Assembly (NCBI GenBank): GCA_049273695.1
Contig: JBASRE010000030.1
Location: 1-64,000, forward strand
Direction of reading: 5' to 3'
DNA: 64,000 nt
From: UBA11740 sp049273695
GTDB taxonomy: Bacteria; Acidobacteriota; Blastocatellia; Pyrinomonadales; Pyrinomonadaceae
Program-made: the position numbers and the translations under genes
Shown here: one piece after another, positions 56,504-64,000 of the stretch
Position numbering within the stretch: the first letter of the stretch is position 1
Layout: each line of letters begins with the position of its first letter
The notes under the pieces: model-generated
The model's input: only the letters and a program-made list of their open reading frames with translations
The model's database searches: none
Told to the model about the DNA's origin: nothing

Positions 56504-57973
56504 TCAATGCACCGTTTCTATTTCGTCCAGCAGGGTCTGCGCCCACGCATCGTCGATCTCCAGTAACCTCTCGTACTGTTTTATCGCCAGCTCGCGCTGG
56601 CCGGCGCGGAGGTAGGCGGTGCCCAGATCGAAGTTGGCATGCAAGTCCTCGGGCTTAGCTTCGCGCGCTTCTTCAAGCAAGCGAATGGCATCTTCATGCC
56701 GGCCACGAAAGCTGAAGTTTGAGCCGAGACTGTGCAGATTCCGCAGTCGATTCTCTGCAGAAATGTCTTCGCGACAGATTCGCTCAGCTTCGGCGAAGTT
56801 ACTCATGGCCGCCTGCGTGAGGGCGAGACTGTAGTAAGCCCAATCCCGTTCCGAATCATTGTCAGCTACGGCCAACCAGCGTTTGACCAACGCGATCGCT
56901 TTGTCGTACTCACCGAAATCGCGATAGGCGTTGGCGAGATTCATGAAGGGCAACGTATTGTCGGGAGCTATTTCAATGGCGCGTTCGAAAGCGTCGATAG
57001 CTTCGCGATGTTCCTTCTGATGTGCATGAAAATTACCAAGTTCAAAGAAGATTGAAGCATCATCAGGGAAGATTCGTCCCGCCTCCTTAAGAATCACCAA
57101 ACCCTTGTCATATCGATTGCGAGTCCAACCAAAATACTTTGCCCGCTGAATGTAGTCCTCGGGCATTTCCAGTTTCGGCTCTTCTTCCGGCTCGGGCTGG
57201 CGCATCGATTCGCTGCTGACTAAACGCGGAAGGCGGCCAGACAACCAGAAGAGTCCGGACACAATGTCGCCGGCGACCACGGGGCGAGAAAGCATCGCCG
57301 GGTCAACAACCATGTCAACTTCGCCGCAGTAAGTTTCCAGTTTCGCCCAACAAAACGAATTAGGCGTGCGTTGATTTTCGATAACCTTCGTCTCGATCAC
57401 ACGTCCGGAAATTCGCGCGTAGGCCACGCTTGGGTCGCCTTGTCTCAAAGTGAGATTGTGGAGCGGAACAAACGATTTCACCGCGTAAGGTAAGCTATCG
57501 ACATTTGCGTTACTAAACTCCGTTTCATCGGAAAAGATTTCGAGCGTTTCGGCGAAAGCGGCAAGCTGCACCTGCTCAATAACCGGCAATTCAACATGGT
57601 CGTACAAATGGAAGTCGGGTGAATCAAAAACGATGGGAAACCCATCACTCCCGTCACGCTCTTCACCGTCGCCATCACTCAGGGCCCAACCTCGAAGGGC
57701 GTTATTTGTGCCGTTCCCTCTTGGTGTCTGAACCCGACCTTCAATACGCACGCGCATTCGCGCCGGGCCAAAAAAGTGTGGGTTCATCTGCATTAGAGAC
57801 TCGTCCGGAGAAGTCTCCAGCCACAATTCGACGCCGCCCCCAGCCGGCAGGCGATGATAATTACCAAACGCATGCGGTATGGCGTCGCCGCTCAATTGGG
57901 TAATGACGGCGTAATGCTCGAACACGGCGTTGCTGGTTACGGGAAAGCCGACTGCCGTCATGTGATTAGCCAT
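56504..57973 (-). CDS. TPR-repeat protein with novel N-terminal domain
   Basis: This is a 489-residue protein. The N-terminal ~260 residues are strand-rich and not familiar to me (AFGNYHRLPAGGGVELWLET, MRVRIEGRVQTPRGNGTNNA, GDIVSGLFWLSGRLPRLVS). The C-terminal ~220 residues are TPRs: YDKGLVILKEAGRIFPDDAS, HREAIDAFERAIEIAPDNTL, YDKAIALVKRWLAVADNDSE and RHEDAIRLLEEAREAKPEDL. No signal peptide is seen, so it is cytosolic. Its stop is 5 bp from the xthA start, and it is flanked by a 34 bp direct repeat derived from xthA, which suggests insertion as a unit. Function unknown, probably protein binding. Confidence 0.75.
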   Translation of the reverse strand: MANHMTAVGFPVTSNAVFEHYAVITQLSGDAIPHAFGNYHRLPAGGGVELWLETSPDESLMQMNPHFFGPARMRVRIEGRVQTPRGNGTNNALRGWALSDGDGEERDGSDGFPIVFDSPDFHLYDHVELPVIEQVQLAAFAETLEIFSDETEFSNANVDSLPYAVKSFVPLHNLTLRQGDPSVAYARISGRVIETKVIENQRTPNSFCWAKLETYCGEVDMVVDPAMLSRPVVAGDIVSGLFWLSGRLPRLVSSESMRQPEPEEEPKLEMPEDYIQRAKYFGWTRNRYDKGLVILKEAGRIFPDDASIFFELGNFHAHQKEHREAIDAFERAIEIAPDNTLPFMNLANAYRDFGEYDKAIALVKRWLAVADNDSERDWAYYSLALTQAAMSNFAEAERICREDISAENRLRNLHSLGSNFSFRGRHEDAIRLLEEAREAKPEDLHANFDLGTAYLRAGQRELAIKQYERLLEIDDAWAQTLLDEIETVH

Positions 57974-57995
57974 TATCTAAACCGGTGGTGTTTCC

Positions 57996-58029
57996 GCGCG
58001 CGATGATTGAGTTGACGTTCCAGGTAGCG
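57996..58029. repeat. 34 bp direct repeat, xthA 5' remnant
   Basis: This is a copy of the xthA 5' coding end (33 of 34 bases identical to 56457-56490), lying upstream of the TPR gene with no coding context of its own. A heptamer element starts 9 bp later. Confidence 0.85.
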
Positions 58030-58037
58030 CTCCTCAG

Positions 58038-58146
58038 GAGTTTCGCGTTCCGAGTTTCGAGTTACAAGATTAGAAAAACCGACGTAGCGAACTTGATTCG
58101 AGTGAACTCTAAACCCGAAACCCGAAACTCGAAACTCGAAACTAAA
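58038..58146. repeat. Inverted heptamer arms (CGAGTTT family)
   Basis: The left arm (58038-58064) has GAGTTTC heptamers. The right arm (58106-58146) has CCCGAAA/CTCGAAA heptamers in the opposite sense. The whole ~110 bp unit can fold into one long hairpin and touches the 3' end of the M20 peptidase gene. Confidence 0.8.
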
Positions 58147-59320
58147 GCGAAGCTATCATTCCCGCCAACATCGTCCCACGCGCCGCGATGTTATCGACGA
58201 TGATGTGCTCGTGAGCGGCGTGGGCCCCGTCGCCTTCAATCCCTAATCCGTCCAGCACCGGAACACCCAACGCGCCCACGAAATTTCCATCTGAGCCGCC
58301 ACCAACGCTGGTCTCGCCCAGCTCGAAGTCCAATTTTGCGGCGATGCCGCGGGCAAGTTCATAAAGCTCGACAACCTTCGGCGTTCGTTCCAGCGGGGGC
58401 CGGTTGATTCCGCCCGTGACCACGATTTGTGCACGCGGATCGAAGGGCTTGAGATTAAGGACGTCGTGCTCAACCGCGACGCCCAGGTCGACAGACGTAA
58501 ACCGCATGTCTACTTCCGCAGTCGCGAGCGCGGGCACGACATTCGAAGCCGTCCCGCCGTTAAGAATCGTGACGGTAACGTTCGTGCCGTTCGCCGGATC
58601 GTTCAATTCGTGCAAGCGGACAGTTTGCCGTGCGAGTTCCAGCACTGCGTTGACGCCTTTTTCCGGATCGAGTCCGGCGTGAGCCGCGCGCCCGTGGACT
58701 TCAACGGTGAACATCCCGGTGCCCTTTCGGCCCGTCTTCACGCGACCGCCGCCCGCCGAAGGTTCGAGCACAAATACGGCGTGCGCCTTCCGCGCTTCAA
58801 CTTCAACGACCGCGCGACCATGGACGCTGCCGCTCTCCTCGTCACACATCAGGAGTAAAGTGATTGGCCGAGCGGGCTGCGTACCGGTTGCTTCAAACGC
58901 GCGCAGCAGTTCGAGTGCGAGTGCGCAATTCGATTTCATGTCAAAAATGCCGGGGCCGTAGATGCGATTCTCTTCGACGCGCCAGGGTCGCTCGGTGATT
59001 GATCCGCGCGGATGAACCGTGTCGGTGTGGCCGAGAATGACAATCGGCTGCTCCTGATCGCCATCAGAGAACGCTGTGATGCGAACATGCTCGCCGAAAC
59101 CGCGAGACGCAATTCGTTCAACTGAATTTACTGCGGCGATGGTCTTCGCTTGATCGATAAGGAGGGAGACCACGTCTCGGCTGCCTGCTTCGTCGCCCGA
59201 AGGAGATTCTGTTTCAACCAGCGCGCGAGTAAACGCCAGCAGATCGTCCTGGCGAGAGACGAAGTACTCGCGTAACGCTCGCAGTTTGTCTTCAGGAAGG
59301 TTCATGGCCGAACGCGTCAT
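58142..59320 (-). CDS. M20 family metallopeptidase / amidohydrolase
   Basis: This 392-residue protein is of the glutamate-carboxypeptidase/ArgE/DapE group. Metal and catalytic motifs are VILGHTDTVHPRG, GPGIFDMKSNCALALELLRA, LLMCDEESGSVHGR (catalytic Glu) and the dimerisation-domain stretch GKGTGMFTVEVHGRAAHAGL with DPEKGVNA. The last ligand is His in DGAHAAHEHIIVDN. It overlaps the upstream enolase-superfamily gene by 4 bp, so they are coupled. With an N-acylamino-acid racemase as partner it may deacylate N-acyl amino acids; a carboxypeptidase G-like role is the alternative. Confidence 0.9.
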   Translation of the reverse strand: MTRSAMNLPEDKLRALREYFVSRQDDLLAFTRALVETESPSGDEAGSRDVVSLLIDQAKTIAAVNSVERIASRGFGEHVRITAFSDGDQEQPIVILGHTDTVHPRGSITERPWRVEENRIYGPGIFDMKSNCALALELLRAFEATGTQPARPITLLLMCDEESGSVHGRAVVEVEARKAHAVFVLEPSAGGGRVKTGRKGTGMFTVEVHGRAAHAGLDPEKGVNAVLELARQTVRLHELNDPANGTNVTVTILNGGTASNVVPALATAEVDMRFTSVDLGVAVEHDVLNLKPFDPRAQIVVTGGINRPPLERTPKVVELYELARGIAAKLDFELGETSVGGGSDGNFVGALGVPVLDGLGIEGDGAHAAHEHIIVDNIAARGTMLAGMIASL

Positions 59321-60429
59321 GCGGAAACCGTTTCTGAACGGACCGTCAGGCGATCGATGCGCGCTTGATTCACTTCGAACCCGATGCCCGGTTTGTCCGG
59401 CGCTTTAATCGTGCCGCCCGGCGTGACTGTCACCGGAGGATCGATCACGTCTTCGTGCCAATAGCGCGCGCTCGCCGAAACGTCGCCCGGCAGAGTGAAC
59501 CCGGCCAGCGTCGACATGGCGATGTTGTGCGCGCGTCCGATGCCTGACTCGAGCATGCCGCCGCACCACACGGGAATCCTTTTCTCACGCGCGATAGCTT
59601 CGACTCGCTTTGCCTCGGCATGTCCGCCAACGCGCCCGAGTTTCACATTGATGATGCGACACGCGCCCACGGCAATCGCCTGCTCGGCATCCGCGGGTGT
59701 CTTGATCGATTCATCGAGGCAAATCGCCGTGTTGATTCGTTTCTGCAACTCCGCGTGATCGACCATGTCATCGTGCGCCAAAGGCTGTTCCAGCATCATC
59801 AGGTCGAATTCGTCCAGCCTTCTGAACAGGTCAACATCATTCAGCGAATACGCCGAATTCGCGTCACCCGAAAGGCGAATTTGCGGAAAGCGCTCACGCA
59901 CCTTGCGCACGATGTCGATGTCCCAACCCGGCTTGATCTTGATCTTAATTCGCTGGTAACCGGCCGACACTTCCTCGTCGATTTTTTCAAGCAGCGCGTC
60001 CGGTGACTCCTGAATTCCAATCGAGACTCCGCAGGCAATCTCTTCCTGTACACCGCCGATATGTCGCCACAGCGGCTGGCCCACGCGTCTCGCTTCCAAG
60101 TCCCAGCACGCGGTTTCGATGGCGGCTTTGGCCATTCGATGACCGCGCACACTCTTCATCAGATCGAAAACGGTGGCGGCTCCATCAATTTGCTTACCCG
60201 CAACCATGGGCGCAAGAAACTCTTTCAGCGTAGGCCAGGCAGTTTCCGTCCATTCTTCGGAATAGAAAGGGCCTTCACCGGCGGTGCATTCGCCCCAACC
60301 CTCCGCGCCGTCGCGGTCAGCAACCCGCACGAGAATTATTCTTCGCGTGGTCGTGCGGCCAAAACTGGTCTCGAAAAAGTGAATGAGTGGAAGGTTTATT
60401 TCGCGAAGTTCGATTCGTGAAATCAGCAC
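59317..60429 (-). CDS. Enolase-superfamily enzyme, OSBS/N-succinylamino-acid racemase type
   Basis: This 370-residue protein matches the o-succinylbenzoate synthase / N-acylamino acid racemase family (MLE subgroup). Expected residues are all present: the KxK base Lys162/Lys164 in RIKIKIKPGWD, metal ligands Asp189 (SGDANSAY), Glu214 (MMLEQPL) and Asp239 (CLDESI), and the opposite-face Lys263 (NVKLGRVGG). The end GGMLESGIGRAHNIAMS is also typical. No menaquinone genes are next to it, while an M20 hydrolase overlaps it by 4 bp. The racemase role in D-amino-acid conversion is therefore favoured over OSBS, though many family members do both. Confidence 0.9.
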   Translation of the reverse strand: MLISRIELREINLPLIHFFETSFGRTTTRRIILVRVADRDGAEGWGECTAGEGPFYSEEWTETAWPTLKEFLAPMVAGKQIDGAATVFDLMKSVRGHRMAKAAIETACWDLEARRVGQPLWRHIGGVQEEIACGVSIGIQESPDALLEKIDEEVSAGYQRIKIKIKPGWDIDIVRKVRERFPQIRLSGDANSAYSLNDVDLFRRLDEFDLMMLEQPLAHDDMVDHAELQKRINTAICLDESIKTPADAEQAIAVGACRIINVKLGRVGGHAEAKRVEAIAREKRIPVWCGGMLESGIGRAHNIAMSTLAGFTLPGDVSASARYWHEDVIDPPVTVTPGGTIKAPDKPGIGFEVNQARIDRLTVRSETVSA

Positions 60430-60481
60430 TGAGGGATATTAGACGGAGAGTTAGTATTTGTCATCAGACCAGCGCGATTGT

Positions 60482-60542
60482 TATTGAGCCATTGAGCCAT
60501 TGAACCATTGAACCAATGAACCAATGAACCAATGAAACAATA
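60482..60542. repeat. Octamer tandem repeat
   Basis: About seven degenerate tandem units of CATTGAAC/CAATGAAC, period eight bases (ATTGAGCCATTGAGCCATTG and onward), form a simple repeat just after the large nSTAND gene's stop and before the racemase promoter. Unlike the heptamer units it has no inverted second arm. Confidence 0.75.
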
Positions 60543-60547
60543 AAGCT

Positions 60548-63500
60548 CTAATTCGGCTCGCCGACCGCCCACACGGCAAACGTGCGGCCAACTTTAACGT
60601 CCTGGCCGTAATGCGTCGCCGGATACTGCCACATCTCGTCGAGCATGCCCTGCACATCAGCGCGCGTCGAATTCCGCATCACCTGAAGCAAAGTCTTGTC
60701 CTTAAAGCGGCCTTTCTTGATCACGGTCTTCATCAGGTCGATCGTGGAAAGACGCTCCGCTGTGCTCTTGATCTCCGCCACCATTTCGTCAAGCACGCGA
60801 TTGAACGTTTCGGCACTGGCGTCCCGGTAAAGCATGCGATAGTCCGCGAACACTTTCTTCCCATCTTCGCTGGTCAGGGCAATATGGAACTTCGTTAAGC
60901 CCCAGAGATTTGGCCGATCACCAAGCGGCGGAACCCGCATGCTCACTTCGACCATATCGCCAACGCGCACCAGTTTGTCGCCGGTCGGATCTTCCATCGT
61001 TACCTGCACCGCGGCTGAATCACGGTCGACGCTAAGGACTTTGGACGTGCCAATCTTTTGCACCTTGCGCTCTTTGTCATCGACCTTGCTGTAGATTGTC
61101 CACAGCGTTCCTTCTTCGCCGGCGACAACGCCGTCATCTGTGCCACGGTCGATGGTTACTTCGCGAGTCTTTCCCTCACCTTCCTTAATGGTCAGAATCC
61201 GGCCGCTGATTTTTTCGCGATTTGCGTCGAGCACGCGCGTGATCTTTGAATTGACCACCGCTTGATCGTTGGTGACTGCGCCGGATTTATCTGAATTGGC
61301 AACGGTCGACAGCGTGCGGAGAGCTTTTTGATACGCCTGATAAGCTTCAGCCTTCTTGTCCTGCTTTAACTGCCAATCGCCGATGTGACTGTAGCCCTCC
61401 GCGAGATGCCGCGTGCGTTCAAGGGCGCTGACGCCCAACCCCGACTCTGCGCGCTCGCGTTCTTCGTAGTACGAAGCATTGTCACTTTCAAGCGCAATTG
61501 CGAGGTTGATCGACTTAAGAGCGTCGCCATGCTTTCCGGCTTTGTTTTGAAGAATTCCGAGCCGGTGATAGGTGCTCGCCGAAGGATCGATCGCGACGCT
61601 GCGACGCAACAGCTCGATGGCTTTTTCAGGCTCCGATTCGGCGATCATGTCACTGAGCCCTGTCATCGCACCTGAATTTGCCGGGCCAAGTTCAATTGAT
61701 TTCTCGTAATAGAACTTCCGTTCCACATCGGTCATCCCGCCGAGATCCGTGCCGAGAAAACTCCACCACAAATAAACGATTGGCTTGTACGCCGTGTCTT
61801 GCTCGACCAGCTTCAGCAGTTTCGCGAAATCGTCGCGCGCTCCGGCATAGAATCGCTTGTGGTCTTCCTCCTCTTTCCAATAACCCGCCCAGTAACCCGC
61901 TCGTTGCCGGTACCGCGCGCGCAGCAGTAACAATTCGATGTTGTTCGGATCGCGTTCAATCTCTGGATCAAGGAGCGCCACCGCCTCTCGGTACTTACCA
62001 ATACTCGCCAGGCGGTCAGCCTTAAGCGGCTTCAAGCGCGGGTCAGAAAGTGTCTTAGGCAGCGCGATATTCCCACAGTCAAAACGTGGGTTGTCGAAAG
62101 TTCGCAGTTGAGACTCGACCCAACGGCCCAAACTCTGATAACGAGCATCCTGAGTTTCGCGATGCTGGCACTGAAACTTCACGAAGTAATACTGCGCCCA
62201 ATCGCGATAACCGGCGCGTCGCCAAAGGTGCGCCTGCATCGCCAGCGAGCCATAGTCATTCGGCTCTTTTCTGAGTTGCATCCACGCCCAGTTCAGCGCC
62301 GTCAGGTAGCCATCGACTGAAGGGTTGGCTTTGTCGGCATGTTCATCCGCCGCCCTGACCAACGCGGCGAAGTTGTCGCCTCCGCGAAAGGCTTCAATGT
62401 TGGCCAGTTCGTAATAAAGCGCGGCGTTGAAGGACTTGCCGTCGGCATAGATCACGTTACGATTCGTGGCGGCTGTAATGTCGTCCGAAACTTCGCTGTC
62501 AAACACGCCGTCGAAGTAGCCCGGGCGATACCATTCGATCGCTTTCTGGACTGAATTTGATGCCGCCGCGTAGTTCTTCAGGTTCGCCTGCGTGACGCCG
62601 AGGTTCAGATAATTCAGAGAGTACTGCGGATCAATTTGCCGGATGCGTTCGAAATCGGCTAGCGCGTCCTGCGTCTCGAAGCGAATCAAACTCATGTAGC
62701 CACGATTCGTCAGCGCATTAATATTGTCACCGAAAACGTTTAGAACTTTCGTCGATTCATTTTTTGACAAGTCGGATCGGCCAATTTCCGCCAGCGCTGT
62801 CGCGTAATAGTTGCGCCAATAAGCGGCTTCTTCCGGCGAAGCAACCTGAATTAGTCGCTCAGCCAGGGTGTTAATGTTTGACTTGTCGCTGACCGCACGA
62901 TAAGTCGCGCGGGCAGACTCCATCTCGGCGCGCACGGCCCGCTCCGCTTCTTCTCTGGCCTCGCGCCGCCTTTGTTCGGCGACGGCTTGCGCTTGTTGCG
63001 CGCGGTGGCTGGCTGCTTCGGCTGCGGCGCGTTGCTCCTCAGCAACCTTCGCAGCTTCTTCCGCTCGTTCTTTTTCTTCCTGCGCGGTGTGCTCGCTCGC
63101 GACGGCGCGCTTTTCGCTCGCGACCGCGTTGTTCTTTTCTTTGACCGCGTCAGCGCGCGCTGTATCCGCGCGTTTCTTTTCCTCCAGCGCTTCGTTGCGC
63201 GCGGCTAAGGCTTCGTTGCGCGCGGCGTAAGCTTCGTTACGCGCCATAAAGGCGAACGCGCCGAATGCAGTTGCGACGAGAAATAGGATCCCAAACACGG
63301 TGGCAACAATGCCCGTCTGACGCGCTTTCCGTTTCCGCGCGCGTTCGCGTTCCGCGATTTCGGCTTCATTCGCACTCTTACTAGCGTCGATGAACGCCAT
63401 CGCCGTTTCGAACTCCGGATGATAGTGCTGGGCCCAGGTCGCGTTCGGCCGGTTTTCTTCGCGCCAGCGCAGTGCCAAAGCCAAATCCGGATCGCGCCAA

Positions 63501-64000
63501 AGTCCCGCGCGGCCTTCGCGATGCAGCAAAGCCGTGTCAGCGATGCGGCGATAAATGTTGGCGGAGCGGGCTTCCTGGTCCACCCACGTGCGCAGGCGCG
63601 TCCAGCCACGAATCAAACTCTCGTGCGAGATGTCGATCAGTGAATTTTCGTCAAGCGCGACGCTCGCCGGCGGCATCAGAAACGAACGGCCCGACTGCCG
63701 GAAAGGCTCAATGACGGCGATGATTTCGGCCGGCGTGGCTTCTGCAATCGCCGCAAGTTCGCTGACACGAGTCGGACGGCGGATCTCGCGATTGTCAGAT
63801 CCTTTTTCAGTCAAACTCTTGAAAAGTTTTTCCGCTAAAGCACGGCTGCGATCGTTTGGCAGCTCGGCGTACGCTTCATCGGCATGACGCGACAAAGCTT
63901 CGGCCATCGTGCCGACGGCTTCGTAATGACGCAGGTCGAGCGGTTCGCCATTTCGCCGATCGTCCATCCAGAGATCCCAGGTGCGCATCAGCGCGTGCTG
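60548..64000 (-). CDS. nSTAND-type protein, C-terminal part (TM, coiled coil, TPR)
   Basis: This frame is still open at the window edge, so the N-terminus is missing; at least 1150 residues are visible. It starts in the tail of an NTPase/winged-helix region (SRALAEKLFKSLTEKGSDNR, LIDISHESLIRGWTRLRTWV, LLHREGRAGLWRDPDLALAL), characteristic of nSTAND1 proteins. A membrane helix follows (VATVFGILFLVATAFGAFAF), then a long Ala/Glu/Arg coiled coil, then TPR-like repeats (ALADFERIRQIDPQYSLNYL, AEAYQAYQKALRTLSTV) and a beta-rich C-terminal domain (ILTIKEGEGKTREVTIDRGT). The missing part would hold the P-loop and probably an effector (CHAT, TIR or protease). The role may be signalling or defence. Confidence 0.85.
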   Translation of the reverse strand, partial: QHALMRTWDLWMDDRRNGEPLDLRHYEAVGTMAEALSRHADEAYAELPNDRSRALAEKLFKSLTEKGSDNREIRRPTRVSELAAIAEATPAEIIAVIEPFRQSGRSFLMPPASVALDENSLIDISHESLIRGWTRLRTWVDQEARSANIYRRIADTALLHREGRAGLWRDPDLALALRWREENRPNATWAQHYHPEFETAMAFIDASKSANEAEIAERERARKRKARQTGIVATVFGILFLVATAFGAFAFMARNEAYAARNEALAARNEALEEKKRADTARADAVKEKNNAVASEKRAVASEHTAQEEKERAEEAAKVAEEQRAAAEAASHRAQQAQAVAEQRRREAREEAERAVRAEMESARATYRAVSDKSNINTLAERLIQVASPEEAAYWRNYYATALAEIGRSDLSKNESTKVLNVFGDNINALTNRGYMSLIRFETQDALADFERIRQIDPQYSLNYLNLGVTQANLKNYAAASNSVQKAIEWYRPGYFDGVFDSEVSDDITAATNRNVIYADGKSFNAALYYELANIEAFRGGDNFAALVRAADEHADKANPSVDGYLTALNWAWMQLRKEPNDYGSLAMQAHLWRRAGYRDWAQYYFVKFQCQHRETQDARYQSLGRWVESQLRTFDNPRFDCGNIALPKTLSDPRLKPLKADRLASIGKYREAVALLDPEIERDPNNIELLLLRARYRQRAGYWAGYWKEEEDHKRFYAGARDDFAKLLKLVEQDTAYKPIVYLWWSFLGTDLGGMTDVERKFYYEKSIELGPANSGAMTGLSDMIAESEPEKAIELLRRSVAIDPSASTYHRLGILQNKAGKHGDALKSINLAIALESDNASYYEERERAESGLGVSALERTRHLAEGYSHIGDWQLKQDKKAEAYQAYQKALRTLSTVANSDKSGAVTNDQAVVNSKITRVLDANREKISGRILTIKEGEGKTREVTIDRGTDDGVVAGEEGTLWTIYSKVDDKERKVQKIGTSKVLSVDRDSAAVQVTMEDPTGDKLVRVGDMVEVSMRVPPLGDRPNLWGLTKFHIALTSEDGKKVFADYRMLYRDASAETFNRVLDEMVAEIKSTAERLSTIDLMKTVIKKGRFKDKTLLQVMRNSTRADVQGMLDEMWQYPATHYGQDVKVGRTFAVWAVGEPN

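Noticed and set aside
59317..60429. Menaquinone-pathway o-succinylbenzoate synthase
   Set aside because: The catalytic residues fit, but no other men gene is adjacent and the gene is coupled to an M20 hydrolase, so a racemase role is preferred. OSBS activity cannot be excluded.

Overview
The window looks like a chromosomal stretch of an acidobacterium, most likely class Blastocatellia (Pyrinomonas-like). This is inferred from gene content: many secreted peptidases (tricorn, S9, S10, M16, M20), TPR-CHAT and nSTAND proteins, sigma/anti-sigma pairs, DUF2167, DUF4328 and DUF2752 proteins, and abundant palindromic intergenic repeats. No rRNA gene or species marker is present, so the taxonomy stays an inference.

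Layout. 1-2.8 kb: a PilZ protein, tRNA-Glu(TTC), and a 2.1 kb integrase-less islet. The islet is bounded by a 47 bp duplication of the tRNA 3' end and carries a sigma-like gene overlapping a zeta-toxin-like kinase. 2.8-6 kb: a phosphotransferase/acyl-CoA dehydrogenase pair and an outer-membrane barrel. 6.4-13.7 kb: a TPR-CHAT protein, a frameshifted REP-associated transposase inside ~100 bp inverted arms, an anti-sigma/sigma pair and a secreted duplicated-domain protein. 13.8-16.8 kb: a complete microviridin-type graspetide cassette (two ATP-grasp ligases and a 58-residue precursor), lying between an AraC-family gene and a duplicated copy of that gene's 5' end. 17-25 kb: tricorn protease, cytochrome c domain protein, FTR1 iron permease with a Fur-like palindrome, and DUF2167 and other membrane proteins. 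25-38 kb: acyl-CoA ligase (with a palindromic repeat inserted in frame), aldehyde dehydrogenase, decayed HicBA, class III aminotransferase, M16 and S9 peptidases. 38-42.4 kb: a TPR-like secreted protein and an operon of thioredoxin-like protein, beta-propeller and an 8-cysteine secreted peptide. 42.7-53.3 kb: reductive pyrimidine catabolism genes (dihydropyrimidinase, NCS1 transporter, beta-ureidopropionase, RidA, PreA) mixed with peptidases and small secreted proteins. 53-64 kb: membrane proteins, exonuclease III, a TPR protein, an M20/enolase-superfamily racemase pair and the C-terminal part of a large nSTAND-type protein cut by the window edge.

How the genes work together. Reductive pyrimidine breakdown is nearly complete: NCS1 import, PreA reduction, HydA ring opening, ureidopropionase, then a class III aminotransferase suited to beta-alanine. 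An aldehyde dehydrogenase and an AMP-ligase upstream could carry the carbon on. The partner PreT and the usual ferredoxin domain of PreA are not seen. The peptidases suggest a protein- and peptide-scavenging lifestyle.

The most notable unannotated item is the graspetide precursor at 16241-16417 (minus strand), with a textbook PFFARFLE leader motif and a TLKYPSDRDE core. A second theme is cargo genes flanked by duplicated pieces of a neighbouring gene (tRNA-Glu, the AraC gene and xthA). A third is a set of palindromic and heptameric repeat families in the spacers, one of them translated inside an enzyme.
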